Position numbers and translations under genes: made by a program
Assembly: GCA_015068525.1 (NCBI GenBank)
Contig: SVKJ01000011.1
Span: forward strand, 1 to 52,588
DNA from: Oscillospiraceae bacterium
GTDB taxonomy: Bacteria > Bacillota > Clostridia > UMGS1840 > HGM11507
Length of the DNA stretch: 52,588 nucleotides
Direction: 5' to 3'
Part shown: one piece after another, positions 32,759 through 42,272 of the stretch
Layout of the letters: each line of letters opens with the position of its first letter
How positions within the stretch are numbered: position 1 is the first letter of the stretch
The notes under the pieces: model-generated
What the model saw: only the letters and a program-made list of their open reading frames with translations
What the model was told of the DNA's origin: nothing
Database searches by the model: none

Positions 32759-33813
32759 CTGCACTACTAACTGTTATTTATGCAATACTTCTTTTTTCAG
32801 TAATAATTTTTGTCCACGAAGCAGGGCATTTTATATTTGCCAAACTGTTTGATGTTTATGTTATCGAATTTGCAATCGGTATGGGACCATGCCTATTTAA
32901 AAAAAAGATAGGCGAAACTTTGTATTCCATACGCTTAATTCCTATGGGTGGTTATTGTAAATTAGAGGGGGAAGACGGGGAAAGCGATAACCCACGTGCT
33001 TTTTCAAATAAATCAAAAATTAAAAGGCTTATAATTTTATCTGCAGGGGCAATTATGAATTTGATTTTAGGATTTTTGGTTGTTTTAAGCCTTAATTTAG
33101 GATATTCTTCAGCCCCTTATGCAACCTTGGATATCGCAAATGTAATGGAGGGAACTCCTGCTTATACTGCAGGCTTAAAAGAAGGAGATAGAATTATTTC
33201 CTTAAACGGACATAAAGTAAATATCCGTTCCGAGTTTAGTGTATATAACGATAAAGAAACTATGGATATTGTAGTTAAAAGAGGAAACGAAAAGATAAAT
33301 TTTAAAGTTACACCTAAAAGTTATCTTTTAGATGATAACGGAAATATCATAAAAGAAAGCAGTGAAGAAGGCTCATATAAACTTATCGGTATTGAATTTG
33401 CGACTAAAGAAAGAACATTTTTTAATACATTAAAATATTCTTTTTACGAGTCGGTATTTATAGGAAAATCAATTTTCTTGTCTTTAAAGGAACTCATAAC
33501 AGGAAAAGCATCAGTAAATAATCTTTCAGGACCTGTAGGAATAGTTAATGAAATAAATACTGCCGCTAAAACAGGATTTTCTTATCTTTTATATCTGATG
33601 GCGCTTATAACCATAAATTTAGGGATTTTCAATTTGCTTCCAATCCCTGCGCTTGACGGAGGCAGAATTTTATTTATAATAGTTGAGTTTATAATAAGAA
33701 AGCCGGTTCCTCCTAAGTATGAAGGAATGATTCACGCGATAGGCTTTTTACTGCTTATACTCCTTATGATTTATGTAACAGGAAATGATATTATAAGAAT
33801 TTTTATAAAATAG
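32755..33813 (+). CDS. rseP: Site-2 intramembrane zinc metalloprotease RseP
   Basis: 352 residues. Membrane protease that cuts transmembrane segments of anti-sigma factors and leftover signal peptides. The zinc site HEAGH is at residues 21-25 in the first helix; a PDZ domain occupies about 110-190 (NVMEGTPAYTAGLKEGDRII); the second active-site motif is NLLPIPALDGGRILF. The start TTG 32755 overlaps the dxr stop and has GGAGG upstream. The operon is interrupted after it by a 324-base repeat region before ispG. Confidence 0.94.
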   Translation: MTALLTVIYAILLFSVIIFVHEAGHFIFAKLFDVYVIEFAIGMGPCLFKKKIGETLYSIRLIPMGGYCKLEGEDGESDNPRAFSNKSKIKRLIILSAGAIMNLILGFLVVLSLNLGYSSAPYATLDIANVMEGTPAYTAGLKEGDRIISLNGHKVNIRSEFSVYNDKETMDIVVKRGNEKINFKVTPKSYLLDDNGNIIKESSEEGSYKLIGIEFATKERTFFNTLKYSFYESVFIGKSIFLSLKELITGKASVNNLSGPVGIVNEINTAAKTGFSYLLYLMALITINLGIFNLLPIPALDGGRILFIIVEFIIRKPVPPKYEGMIHAIGFLLLILLMIYVTGNDIIRIFIK

Positions 33814-33819
33814 GTATAA

Positions 33820-34061
33820 AGGGAATGTTAAAAAACTCCAGACCGATTGTAGGGGAGGGCCTCCGTGCCCTCCCGTAAATGCAAAACGCAAAATGCAAAA
33901 TGCAAAATGAAAGTAAAGATTTTTCTAAAAAATCTTTGAAATTAATACTTTTTGCTATGAACGAATTTAGCCACTCGACGTATCTTAATACGCCTTCGGG
34001 TAACCCAAAATCAAGGATTTTGGCTAAATTCATCCATTCTGAAGCTTTTTACCTATTCCCT
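33820..34061 (+). repeat. Dispersed intergenic repeat, copy 2 (longer form)
   Basis: A 242-base non-coding unit homologous to 8453-8598 (opposite strand). It has the same opening (aatgttaaaaaactccagac), GC-rich hairpin (33851-33876), gcaaaa heptamers (four units, 33881-33908, against two in copy 1), the aaagattttt hairpin, and atgaacgaattt. It then carries about 80 extra bases with hairpins gaatttagcca/tggctaaattc (33964-33974, 34020-34030), cgtat/atacg and ccaaaatc/gattttgg. The ends agggaat (33820-33826) and attccct (34055-34061) are complementary. It accounts for nearly all of the 324-base gap between rseP and ispG. Confidence 0.85.
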
Positions 34062-34137
34062 ATGTAAAAGTTTAGAGATACGGAAACAAAATACTTGACA
34101 CTTTGCCTAAATACAGTGAAAGGAATGCTTCTTTAAA

Positions 34138-35169
34138 ATGAAAGTTAAAATCGGAAATGTCTTTATAGGCGATAATGAGAAAGTTCTTATTCAGTCTATG
34201 ACAAATACAGATACAAGGGACATTAAGAAAACTGTAAAACAAATAGATGAACTTACTGAGGCAGGATGCGATATTGTGCGCTGTACTGTTCCTGATATGG
34301 AGTCTGCTTACGCAATAAAAGAAATAAAAAAGCAAATAAAAATTCCTCTGGTTGCTGATATTCATTTTGACTATCGCCTTGCAATAGAATCGGTAAAAGC
34401 AGGAGTTGATAAGGTTAGAATTAATCCGGGAAATATCGGTGGATTTGACAAAGTCTGCGAGGTAGTAAAAGCATTAAAGGAAAGAAATATTCCTTTAAGA
34501 ATAGGTGTTAATGCAGGGTCGCTCGACAAAAAAATCTTAGAAAAGTACGGGAAAATCTGCCCTGAAGCATTGGTCGAATCTGCAAAAGAGCATATTGATT
34601 TAGTAAACAGATGTGATTATGATAATATTGTTGTATCATTAAAATGTTCAAACACCCGTCTTACTGTTGACAGTTATCGGCTTTTTAATAAAAAGTTTGA
34701 TTATCCTCTTCATTTGGGAATAACTGAAGCGGGGACAACTTATAATGGTATAATAAAATCTGCAGTCGGAATAGGTTCGCTTTTACTTGATGGTATAGGG
34801 GATACTGTAAGAGTTTCTTTAACTGCTGACCCTGTAGAAGAAATCAAAGCGGCAAAATCGATTTTAAGTGCTGTCGGGCTTTCTGAAAACTCGGTAAATG
34901 TGGTGTCCTGTCCTACCTGCGGAAGAACAAAGATTGATTTAATAAAAATTGCAAACATTGTTACTGATGCAGTAGAAAATATTAAAAAGCCTATAACAGT
35001 TGCAGTTATGGGATGTGTAGTAAACGGACCCGGAGAAGCTAAGGAAGCAGATATAGGAATAGCAGGCGGAGATGGGTGCGCAGTGCTTTTTAAAAAGGGC
35101 GAAATAGTAAGAAAAATTAAAGAAGAAGAAATTGCTGAGGTTTTACTTAGTGAAATTAACAAAATGTAA
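34138..35169 (+). CDS. ispG: 4-hydroxy-3-methylbut-2-enyl-diphosphate synthase (flavodoxin type)
   Basis: 343 residues. Penultimate enzyme of the MEP pathway, turning MEcPP into HMBPP with a [4Fe-4S] cluster. Cluster cysteines are Cys258 and Cys261 in SCPTCGRTKID and Cys293 in MGCVVNGPGEAKEADIGIAG. The N-terminal barrel shows VLIQSMTNTDTRD and DIHFDYRLAIESV. It is the short single-barrel bacterial form. It lies 324 bases after rseP, behind the dispersed repeat, and 19 bases before polC; the ribosome site is rather distant from ATG 34138. Confidence 0.95.
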   Translation: MKVKIGNVFIGDNEKVLIQSMTNTDTRDIKKTVKQIDELTEAGCDIVRCTVPDMESAYAIKEIKKQIKIPLVADIHFDYRLAIESVKAGVDKVRINPGNIGGFDKVCEVVKALKERNIPLRIGVNAGSLDKKILEKYGKICPEALVESAKEHIDLVNRCDYDNIVVSLKCSNTRLTVDSYRLFNKKFDYPLHLGITEAGTTYNGIIKSAVGIGSLLLDGIGDTVRVSLTADPVEEIKAAKSILSAVGLSENSVNVVSCPTCGRTKIDLIKIANIVTDAVENIKKPITVAVMGCVVNGPGEAKEADIGIAGGDGCAVLFKKGEIVRKIKEEEIAEVLLSEINKM

Positions 35170-35188
35170 TTTGGAAGGATAAAAAGAT

Positions 35189-38100
35189 ATGAAGTTAAGC
35201 GAGATATTTAATAAATCTCAAAAACTTATACAAAGCAAAGAAATCTTTGATGACAGCAAGGTTATAAACATACTCTTAAATAAAGAGTTAAGAAAAGCAG
35301 AAATATACTTAAAGTGTAACAAGATAGTATCCAAAGAACTTATATTTAATGTTGCTATGGATATAAAAGAGTCTTATCAGTTAAATGTAGTAAAAATATT
35401 TACCCGTTATGATAAAGAACTGTTTGATGAAAGTTACTATAAAGAGATTTTATATTACATAGAAAAAAAATATATGCACCTTTATTATTTTGTTAAGGAT
35501 TCTAAACTTGAAATAGACGGAGATACCCTTAATATAATTTTAAAGGGTAACGGGGTTGATATACTCATTTACAATGAACTTGACAAAGCGATAGCCTCGT
35601 TGATTTCAGATGAGTTTTCTGTGTCATTTAAGGTGAAATTTATATCAAATATAAAACCAATGTCAGTTGAAGATAAAAATAAATTTCATATAGAAAAGCA
35701 AAAGGAAATAATTGACAGGATTGAAAGAATGCCTGTTGTTCCCGAAAAACCAAAAAAAGAGGAACCTAAAAAAACATATACATCTTTTAATAAGATTTCC
35801 TATAAAAAAATGGATATTTCATCTTTAAGTGCCGAAAGCGGTAAGGTTGAAATTGAGGGCGAAATATTTAAAATTGAAAGAAAAGATTTTAATAATTCAA
35901 CAAAAGGGAAAGTTACATTTTTCGTAACCGACTATAAGAATTCCTGTATATGTCAAATTATGGATAAACTTGAAGTTTTAGATGATTTTCAGGCTGAGTT
36001 TAAAAAAGGCGATTATCTTAAAATTTCAGGGGAAATGATGTATGATAAATACTTAAGAGAAATTGTTCTTGATGCTAAATTTAAAAATTTAGAAAAAAAG
36101 AAAAAAGAAGTTAAAGTTGACAATTCGCCCGAAAAAAGAGTAGAACTTCATCTTCATACCAATATGAGTGCTATTGACGGGATAAATACAGTTGAAGAAT
36201 ATGCCGATTATCTTACAAATTTAGGACATAGAGCTTTGGTTGTAACTGACCACGGGGTTGTACAAGCGTTCCCCGATGCTTATTCCATTTGTAAAAAGAA
36301 AGGTTTAAAACTTGTTTACGGTGTTGAAGGCTATCTTGTTAACGATATGGAGGAAATTGTAAAGGGTGGCAAGAGCCAGAACTTAGACGGAGAATTTGTT
36401 GTTTTCGATATTGAAACAACAGGCTTTTCTGCTACGCAAAATAAAATAACTGAAATTGGTGCCTGTAAAGTAAGAAACGGAGAAATTGTTGACAGGTTTT
36501 CTTCCTTTGTAAACCCACAGGTTGAAATTCCTGCGAAAATTGTTGAACTGACAGGGATTACAAACGATATGGTTAAAGATGCACCTTTAATTGACGATGT
36601 CTTAAAAGATTTTCTTGCCTTTTGTTCTGATGTTCCTTTAGTTGCTCATAATGCGGACTTTGATGTATCTTTTATAAAACAAAATGCCCAAAATCTTAAT
36701 ATAGAATATATGCCTACATCGGTAGATACTCTTGCTCTTTCAAGAGTCCTTCTTCCTGAACTTAAAAAACATAAACTGAATATTGTGTGCGACCATTTAA
36801 AAGTAAATTTAAATGGCCATCATCGTGCAGTAAATGATGCAGAGGCAACTTCAGAAGTATTTATTAAGTTTATTAAAATGTTAAAGGAAAGAAATATAGA
36901 AGATATTTCCGATATAAACACAGGTATTGTAAATTCAGAAAGCGAACCATCATACAAGAAAACGGCTTACCATATAATAATCTTAGTAAAGGATAAAGTG
37001 GGGCTAAAAAATCTTTATAAACTTGTAAGTAAGTCACATATAGACTATTATTACAGAACTCCGAGAATTCCAAGAAGCGAACTTATAAAGCACAGGGAAG
37101 GGCTTATTATTGGCTCTGCCTGCGAAGCGGGGGAACTTTACCGTGCAGTTTTAGCAGGTAAACCTTTTGGCGAACTTATTAATATTGCAAAATTTTATGA
37201 TTATCTTGAAATTCAGCCTCTTGGAAATAATCAGTATTTAGTTGAGAACAATACAGTAGCCGACAGGGAAGGTCTTATAGAACTTAATAAAAAAATAATT
37301 GATTTGGGAAAAGAACTTAATAAAAAAGTTGTAGCAACGGGTGATGTTCATTTTCTTACTCCTCAGGGTGCGCTTTACCGTTCTATTTTAATGTCGGGAA
37401 AGAAATTTAAAGATGCAGATAATCAACCTCCTTTATACTATAGGACAACAGAAGAAATGATGGAAGAATTTTTCTATCTTGACGAGAAAACAAAGTATGA
37501 GGTTGTTGTTAAAAATCCTAATGATATAGTTGATTTAATCGAAGAAACTTTTGAGCCTGTGCCGAGTGTCAAACATCCGCCTGTCATTGAGGGCGCAGCG
37601 GATGATATAAAAAATATGTCCTATAAGAAGGCCTATGAAATATACGGCGATCCTCTTCCTGAAATTGTAGAAAAAAGAATGGAAAAGGAACTTAATTCCA
37701 TTATCAATAACGGCTTTTCAGTTATGTATCTCATTGCGGAAAAACTTGTTAAAAAGTCGTTAAGTGATGGTTATCTTGTTGGCTCGAGAGGGTCTGTTGG
37801 TTCTTCTTTTGTTGCGTTTTTATCAGGGATAACAGAGGTTAATTCCTTATGCCCTCACTATATATGCGAAGAATGTAAACATTCGGAATTCATTGAAGAC
37901 GGAAGTTTCTCATCAGGATGCGATATGCCTGACAAACTATGCCCGAAATGTGGTAAAGTAATGAAGAAAGACGGCCACGATATTCCTTTTGAAACTTTCT
38001 TAGGGTTTGACGGGGATAAAGAGCCTGATATTGACTTAAACTTCTCAGGAGAATATCAGGGTACTGCTCATAAATATATCGAAGAATTATTTGGAGAAGG

Positions 38101-39445
38101 TCACGTTTTCAGAGCAGGCACAATTGGTACAATTGCGGATAAAACCGCTTTTGGTTATGTAAAAAATTATTACGAAGAACGCGGAAGAATAATGAATAAT
38201 GCCGAACTTGAAAGGCTGGTTGTTGCCTGCACAGGTGCCAAAGCCACTACAGGTCAGCATCCGGGTGGTATTATGATTGTTCCCAAAGAGGATGATGTTT
38301 ACGATTTTACACCTATACAGCATCCTGCCAATGATAAAGAAAGTGGCATTATTACTACTCACTTTGATTATCATAAACTTCACGATACACTATTAAAACT
38401 TGATATATTAGGACATGATGACCCTACTATGCTTAAAATGTTAAAAGATTTAACAGGACTTGATCCCCAGACTATTCCGCTTGGAGATAAGGATACTATG
38501 AGTCTTTTCACATCTCCGAAAGCATTGGGGGTTACTGAAGAACAAATAGGCTCTAAAACAGGGACTTACGGTGTGCCTGAATTTGGAACAAGTTTTGCAC
38601 GTCAGATGCTTGAGGATATTCAGCCTAAAACTTTTGCCAGCCTTGTTAAAATTTCAGGACTTGCACACGGAACAGATGTATGGCTTAATAATGCTCAGGA
38701 TATCGTTAAAAACAAAATTGCACCATTTGAAGAAACAATCTGTACCCGTGATGATATTATGACATATCTTATGCTAAAAGGGCTTCCTCCAAAAAGATCC
38801 TTTACAATTATGGAACAAGTTCGTAAGGGAAAAGGTCTTAAGGAAGAGGACGAAACCGAAATGAGAGAACATGGGGTTCCGGAGTGGTATATCGAATCCT
38901 GTAAAAAAATTAAGTATATGTTCCCTAAAGCGCACGCTGTTGCGTATGTTACTATGGGATTTAGGGTTGCGTACTATAAAGTTCACTACCCTATAGAATA
39001 TTATACTGCATACTATTCGGTAAGAGCAGATGATTTTGATGCAGATATTATGACAAGAGGCAAGGAAAAAATAGAGTCTGTCCTTTCAGATTACTACAAA
39101 ATTCCTAAATCATCTGCGAAAGAAAAGAATATTATAATAATTTTGGAAATATGCAAAGAAATGTATGAAAGAGGAATAGAGTTCTTACCTGTTGATTTAT
39201 ACAAATCAGATGACAAGAATTTCAAAGTGGAAGATGGCAAAATCCGTCCTCCGTTCACATCTATAAAAGGTCTTGGACTTTCTGCTGCACAGAATATTAA
39301 GGCGGCGCGTGACGAACAGGAATTCTTTACAAAAGAAGATTTTATGATAAGATCAAAAGTAGGGCAGTCGGTTGTTGATATGCTTGACAAACATAATTGT
39401 TTTAAGGATATTCCCGATTCTTCTCAGATTACATTCGGAATATAA
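35189..39445 (+). CDS. polC: DNA polymerase III, PolC type
   Basis: 1418 residues. Main replicative polymerase of Gram-positive bacteria with built-in proofreading. Order: N-terminal domain and OB fold (to about 310), PHP domain opening at about 318 with ELHLHTNMSAIDGI, a DEDDh exonuclease inserted in it (FVVFDIETTGFSATQNKITE at about 403; HNADFDVSFI; HHRAVNDAEAT), a four-cysteine zinc module (about 890-925), and the polymerase active site PDIDLNFSGEYQG near 945. Length and layout are normal. It follows ispG closely, a common clostridial arrangement, with GGAAGG upstream. Confidence 0.97.
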   Translation: MKLSEIFNKSQKLIQSKEIFDDSKVINILLNKELRKAEIYLKCNKIVSKELIFNVAMDIKESYQLNVVKIFTRYDKELFDESYYKEILYYIEKKYMHLYYFVKDSKLEIDGDTLNIILKGNGVDILIYNELDKAIASLISDEFSVSFKVKFISNIKPMSVEDKNKFHIEKQKEIIDRIERMPVVPEKPKKEEPKKTYTSFNKISYKKMDISSLSAESGKVEIEGEIFKIERKDFNNSTKGKVTFFVTDYKNSCICQIMDKLEVLDDFQAEFKKGDYLKISGEMMYDKYLREIVLDAKFKNLEKKKKEVKVDNSPEKRVELHLHTNMSAIDGINTVEEYADYLTNLGHRALVVTDHGVVQAFPDAYSICKKKGLKLVYGVEGYLVNDMEEIVKGGKSQNLDGEFVVFDIETTGFSATQNKITEIGACKVRNGEIVDRFSSFVNPQVEIPAKIVELTGITNDMVKDAPLIDDVLKDFLAFCSDVPLVAHNADFDVSFIKQNAQNLNIEYMPTSVDTLALSRVLLPELKKHKLNIVCDHLKVNLNGHHRAVNDAEATSEVFIKFIKMLKERNIEDISDINTGIVNSESEPSYKKTAYHIIILVKDKVGLKNLYKLVSKSHIDYYYRTPRIPRSELIKHREGLIIGSACEAGELYRAVLAGKPFGELINIAKFYDYLEIQPLGNNQYLVENNTVADREGLIELNKKIIDLGKELNKKVVATGDVHFLTPQGALYRSILMSGKKFKDADNQPPLYYRTTEEMMEEFFYLDEKTKYEVVVKNPNDIVDLIEETFEPVPSVKHPPVIEGAADDIKNMSYKKAYEIYGDPLPEIVEKRMEKELNSIINNGFSVMYLIAEKLVKKSLSDGYLVGSRGSVGSSFVAFLSGITEVNSLCPHYICEECKHSEFIEDGSFSSGCDMPDKLCPKCGKVMKKDGHDIPFETFLGFDGDKEPDIDLNFSGEYQGTAHKYIEELFGEGHVFRAGTIGTIADKTAFGYVKNYYEERGRIMNNAELERLVVACTGAKATTGQHPGGIMIVPKEDDVYDFTPIQHPANDKESGIITTHFDYHKLHDTLLKLDILGHDDPTMLKMLKDLTGLDPQTIPLGDKDTMSLFTSPKALGVTEEQIGSKTGTYGVPEFGTSFARQMLEDIQPKTFASLVKISGLAHGTDVWLNNAQDIVKNKIAPFEETICTRDDIMTYLMLKGLPPKRSFTIMEQVRKGKGLKEEDETEMREHGVPEWYIESCKKIKYMFPKAHAVAYVTMGFRVAYYKVHYPIEYYTAYYSVRADDFDADIMTRGKEKIESVLSDYYKIPKSSAKEKNIIIILEICKEMYERGIEFLPVDLYKSDDKNFKVEDGKIRPPFTSIKGLGLSAAQNIKAARDEQEFFTKEDFMIRSKVGQSVVDMLDKHNCFKDIPDSSQITFGI

Positions 39446-39484
39446 ATCCTTATAAGAACACCAAATTAAGGAAGGGTGATAATT

Positions 39485-40042
39485 TTGCTTGGTAATTCAT
39501 TAAGTTTATGTAAAGATTATCTTAAAAAAGTTGTAAAAAGCGGAGATACTGTTATTGATGCAACTTGCGGAAACGGATATGACACTTTGTTCTTAAGAGA
39601 ACTTGTGGGAGACGAAGGTAAAGTTTTCGGTTTTGATATTCAAAAAGTTGCACTGGATAACACTTATAATTTACTTAAATCTCACAATATGGAAAAAGGA
39701 GTATACTTAAATCTTGACTCTCACTCCGAACTTTCAAAGTATGTAAATGAAGAGGTTAAAGCAGTTGTTTTTAATCTTGGCTATCTTCCGAAAGGCAACC
39801 ACGAGATTATGACTACTCCTGAAACAACAATTGTGGCAATAGAAAAATCTTTAGAACTTTTGTCTGATGACGGGATAATTGCAGTAATAATCTATCACGG
39901 AGGAGATTCAGGCTTTCACGAAAGAGATGAACTTATAAAATATTTTGAAAGGCTTAACAATAAAAAGTTTTCAGTTCTTATGCATAATTTTATAAATCAA
40001 ATCAACTACCCGCCAATTCTTGTGGTGGTAGAGAAAAGATAA
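39485..40042 (+). CDS. Class I SAM-dependent methyltransferase (YtqB-like)
   Basis: 185 residues. SAM-binding motifs are GDTVIDATCGNGYDTLFLRE and GKVFGFDIQ; the catalytic-region motif is NLGYLPKGNH, as in the YtqB/rRNA-methylase-like group found in Firmicutes. The target is unknown in the sequence; RNA or small molecule are both possible. I prefer TTG 39485, because GGAAGGGTGAT ends 4 bases before it and fits the anti-SD with ideal spacing; GTG 39476 is an alternative inside that site. It follows polC by 39 bases. Confidence 0.85.
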   Translation: MLGNSLSLCKDYLKKVVKSGDTVIDATCGNGYDTLFLRELVGDEGKVFGFDIQKVALDNTYNLLKSHNMEKGVYLNLDSHSELSKYVNEEVKAVVFNLGYLPKGNHEIMTTPETTIVAIEKSLELLSDDGIIAVIIYHGGDSGFHERDELIKYFERLNNKKFSVLMHNFINQINYPPILVVVEKR

Positions 40043-40062
40043 ATTAAAGAGGGGTTTTAATT

Positions 40063-40548
40063 ATGGAAAGAAAAGCTAAAATCAACTACTATCTGGACAT
40101 TGCACAGGCTGTGCTTGAAAGAGGAACATGCCTTAGAAGAAATTACGGAGCAATTATCGTAAATAACGATGAAATCATATCGACAGGTTATACAGGTGCG
40201 CCAAGAGGCAGAAAAAACTGTATAGATTTAAATAGTTGCGCACGTATGCAACTTAATATTCCAAGCGGTGAAAGATATGAACTTTGCCGTTCAGTTCACG
40301 CTGAAGCAAATGCGATAATAAGTGCCGCAAGAAAAGATATGATAGGTGCAACACTTTATCTTGTTGGTAAAGAAATGTCAACAGGGGAACTTGTAAAAAA
40401 TGCTACAAGTTGCTCAATGTGTAAAAGACTTATAATAAATTCAGGTATTGAAAGAGTTGTTGCAAGAAGCGGTAAAGATGAATATACAATTACTAATGTA
40501 AGAGACTGGATATATAACGACGATTCAATTGTCGGCGGCAGTCTTTGA
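40063..40548 (+). CDS. Deoxycytidylate deaminase-like zinc deaminase (ComEB/dCMP deaminase family)
   Basis: 161 residues. The zinc site is HAE at 79-81 (VHAEANAII) with Cys117 and Cys120 in SCSMCKRLI, where PCxxC is more common. The N-terminal segment LRRNYGAIIVNNDEIISTGY plus GAPRG is characteristic of the dCMP deaminase group. It should convert dCMP to dUMP, feeding thymidylate synthesis, although related members act on other cytosine compounds. It starts 20 bases after the methyltransferase with a GAGGGG site. Confidence 0.88.
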   Translation: MERKAKINYYLDIAQAVLERGTCLRRNYGAIIVNNDEIISTGYTGAPRGRKNCIDLNSCARMQLNIPSGERYELCRSVHAEANAIISAARKDMIGATLYLVGKEMSTGELVKNATSCSMCKRLIINSGIERVVARSGKDEYTITNVRDWIYNDDSIVGGSL

Positions 40549-40593
40549 TTTTAGCCATTAATGATTCCGATATTACCAAAGGGGGGACTAATG

Positions 40594-41544
40594 ATGGAAA
40601 ACAAATCACTTTTTTTCGTAAGTTTGGAACAATTAAAAAATGAATTTAATCTTGAGGTTATTTACGAGGGAAGCGATTTTTCAAAAAGAAAGATTACCAG
40701 TACTGAACTTAACAGACCGGGACTTCCTATTGCAGGTTTTTTTGATTACTTCCAGAATGAAAGAATTCAGATTTTGGGAAGAGTTGAATATACTTATCTT
40801 TCCAACCTCACAAACGAAGAAAGATTTAACGCTATAAAGAAAATTGCTGAGTATAATGTACCTGCTATTATTATAACAAGAGGGCAGGAAGTTTTTCCCG
40901 AAATAGTTGAGGGCGCTAAAACAAATAATATTCCAGTTCTTCGAACAAACGAATCATCTTCTAAATTTATGGCGGCACTTATCAGTTATTTGAGTGTTGA
41001 ATTGGCACCTCGTATCACAAGACATGGTGTTCTTGTTGAGGTATACGGAGAAGGTATGCTTATTTTAGGAGAAAGCGGCGTAGGAAAAAGCGAAACTGCA
41101 ATCGAACTTGTAAAAAGAGGTCATAGACTTGTTGCAGACGATGCAGTTGAAATTAAGAGAGTATCAGATAAAACTTTAGTAGGAAATTCTCCTGATATAA
41201 TTAAGCATTTTATTGAACTAAGAGGTATAGGAATTGTAGATGTAAGAAGAATATTTGGTATGGGTGCTATTAAAGAAACAGAAAAAATAGACCTTGTAGT
41301 TAATCTTGAAGTATGGCAAGAAAACAAACAGTATGACCGATTAGGACTTGTTACAGAATATACGGATATTCTGGGGCTTCAGATTCCATGCCTTAATATT
41401 CCTGTCCGTCCTGGAAGAAATCTTGCTGTTGTATTAGAAGTTGCGGCAATGAATAACAGGCAGAAAAAATTAGGATATAATCCTGCAGAAGAACTTAACA
41501 ACCGTCTTATGAAAAAAATGGAGGAAGACGCAAACAATGTATAG
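40594..41544 (+). CDS. hprK: HPr kinase/phosphorylase
   Basis: 316 residues. It phosphorylates HPr on Ser46 and removes the phosphate, setting carbon catabolite control in Firmicutes. The Walker A motif is GESGVGKS at 159-166; the HprK signature ELRGIGIVDVRRIFGMGAI follows; the C-terminal region shows IPVRPGRNLAVVLEVAAMN. ATG 40594 is chosen because the AAAGGGGGG site (40578-40586) lies 7 bases upstream; ATG 40591 is adjacent, and an ATG at 40561 would precede the ribosome site. The 3' end overlaps the PHP gene by 8 bases. Confidence 0.95.
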   Translation: MENKSLFFVSLEQLKNEFNLEVIYEGSDFSKRKITSTELNRPGLPIAGFFDYFQNERIQILGRVEYTYLSNLTNEERFNAIKKIAEYNVPAIIITRGQEVFPEIVEGAKTNNIPVLRTNESSSKFMAALISYLSVELAPRITRHGVLVEVYGEGMLILGESGVGKSETAIELVKRGHRLVADDAVEIKRVSDKTLVGNSPDIIKHFIELRGIGIVDVRRIFGMGAIKETEKIDLVVNLEVWQENKQYDRLGLVTEYTDILGLQIPCLNIPVRPGRNLAVVLEVAAMNNRQKKLGYNPAEELNNRLMKKMEEDANNV

Positions 41545-42256
41545 CATAGAAGTTGACACACATATCCATAGCGTAATATGCGAGCACGCGTATTCAACAA
41601 TTGAAGAAAACGCGATAGAGGCAGAGAAAAAAGGCCTTAAAGGTATTGCAATAACCGATCACGGACCGAAACTGTCTCCTTTTGACAATCATCTTCACTT
41701 TTATAATCTTGATATTATACCAAAAGTTTTTCATAATGTAAGAATATATAAAGGTGCAGAACTTAATATACTTGATGATAAAGGCAGTGTAGATTTAAAG
41801 GAAAGTTATCTTAAACGTCTTGACTGGGTAATGGCAGGTTTCCATAGTTTATGGGACTATCCGCTTTCGGAAGAGTTTATAAATAATGGTTATCTTAACA
41901 TTTTAGAAAATCCGTATATTGACTGTCTTTCCCATATAGGTCAGCCAAAATTTAAGTGTGACTACGAACTTATAGTTAAAAAAGCAAAGGAATTTGGAAA
42001 AGTTATCGAAATAAATAACAACTCGTTTCATATACGTCCCGGCAGCGAAGAAAACTGCCTTGAGGTTGCACAACTTTGTAAAGAAAACGAAGTATATATA
42101 ACTGTTTCTTCTGATGCCCATATTGCAACTATGATAGGCGATTATAATAAGGCATTTGATCTAATTTCCAAAGTAAATTTCCCAAAAGAACTTATTATAA
42201 ACAGAAGTGTGGAAACTTTTGATAAATATCTTAAGATGAGAAAACAAAGAGTTTAA
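41537..42256 (+). CDS. PHP-domain phosphatase (YcdX-like)
   Basis: 239 residues. A stand-alone PHP domain with metal ligands in VDTHIHSVICEHAYSTIEEN, ITDHGPKLSPF, AGFHSLWDYP and SSDAHIA. The length and the motif order resemble the YcdX-type phosphatases rather than histidinol phosphatase or polymerase PHP domains. The substrate is unknown. The GGAGG ribosome site lies in the end of hprK, so expression is coupled to it. PHP genes in this place are common in clostridial hprK-murB clusters. Confidence 0.85.
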   Translation: MYSIEVDTHIHSVICEHAYSTIEENAIEAEKKGLKGIAITDHGPKLSPFDNHLHFYNLDIIPKVFHNVRIYKGAELNILDDKGSVDLKESYLKRLDWVMAGFHSLWDYPLSEEFINNGYLNILENPYIDCLSHIGQPKFKCDYELIVKKAKEFGKVIEINNNSFHIRPGSEENCLEVAQLCKENEVYITVSSDAHIATMIGDYNKAFDLISKVNFPKELIINRSVETFDKYLKMRKQRV

Positions 42257-42272
42257 TGAAAGGAGACTTTCT

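Noticed and set aside
33803..34033. A 76-codon minus-strand frame in the rseP-ispG gap.
   Set aside because: It lies in the dispersed repeat, whose other copy has no matching frame.
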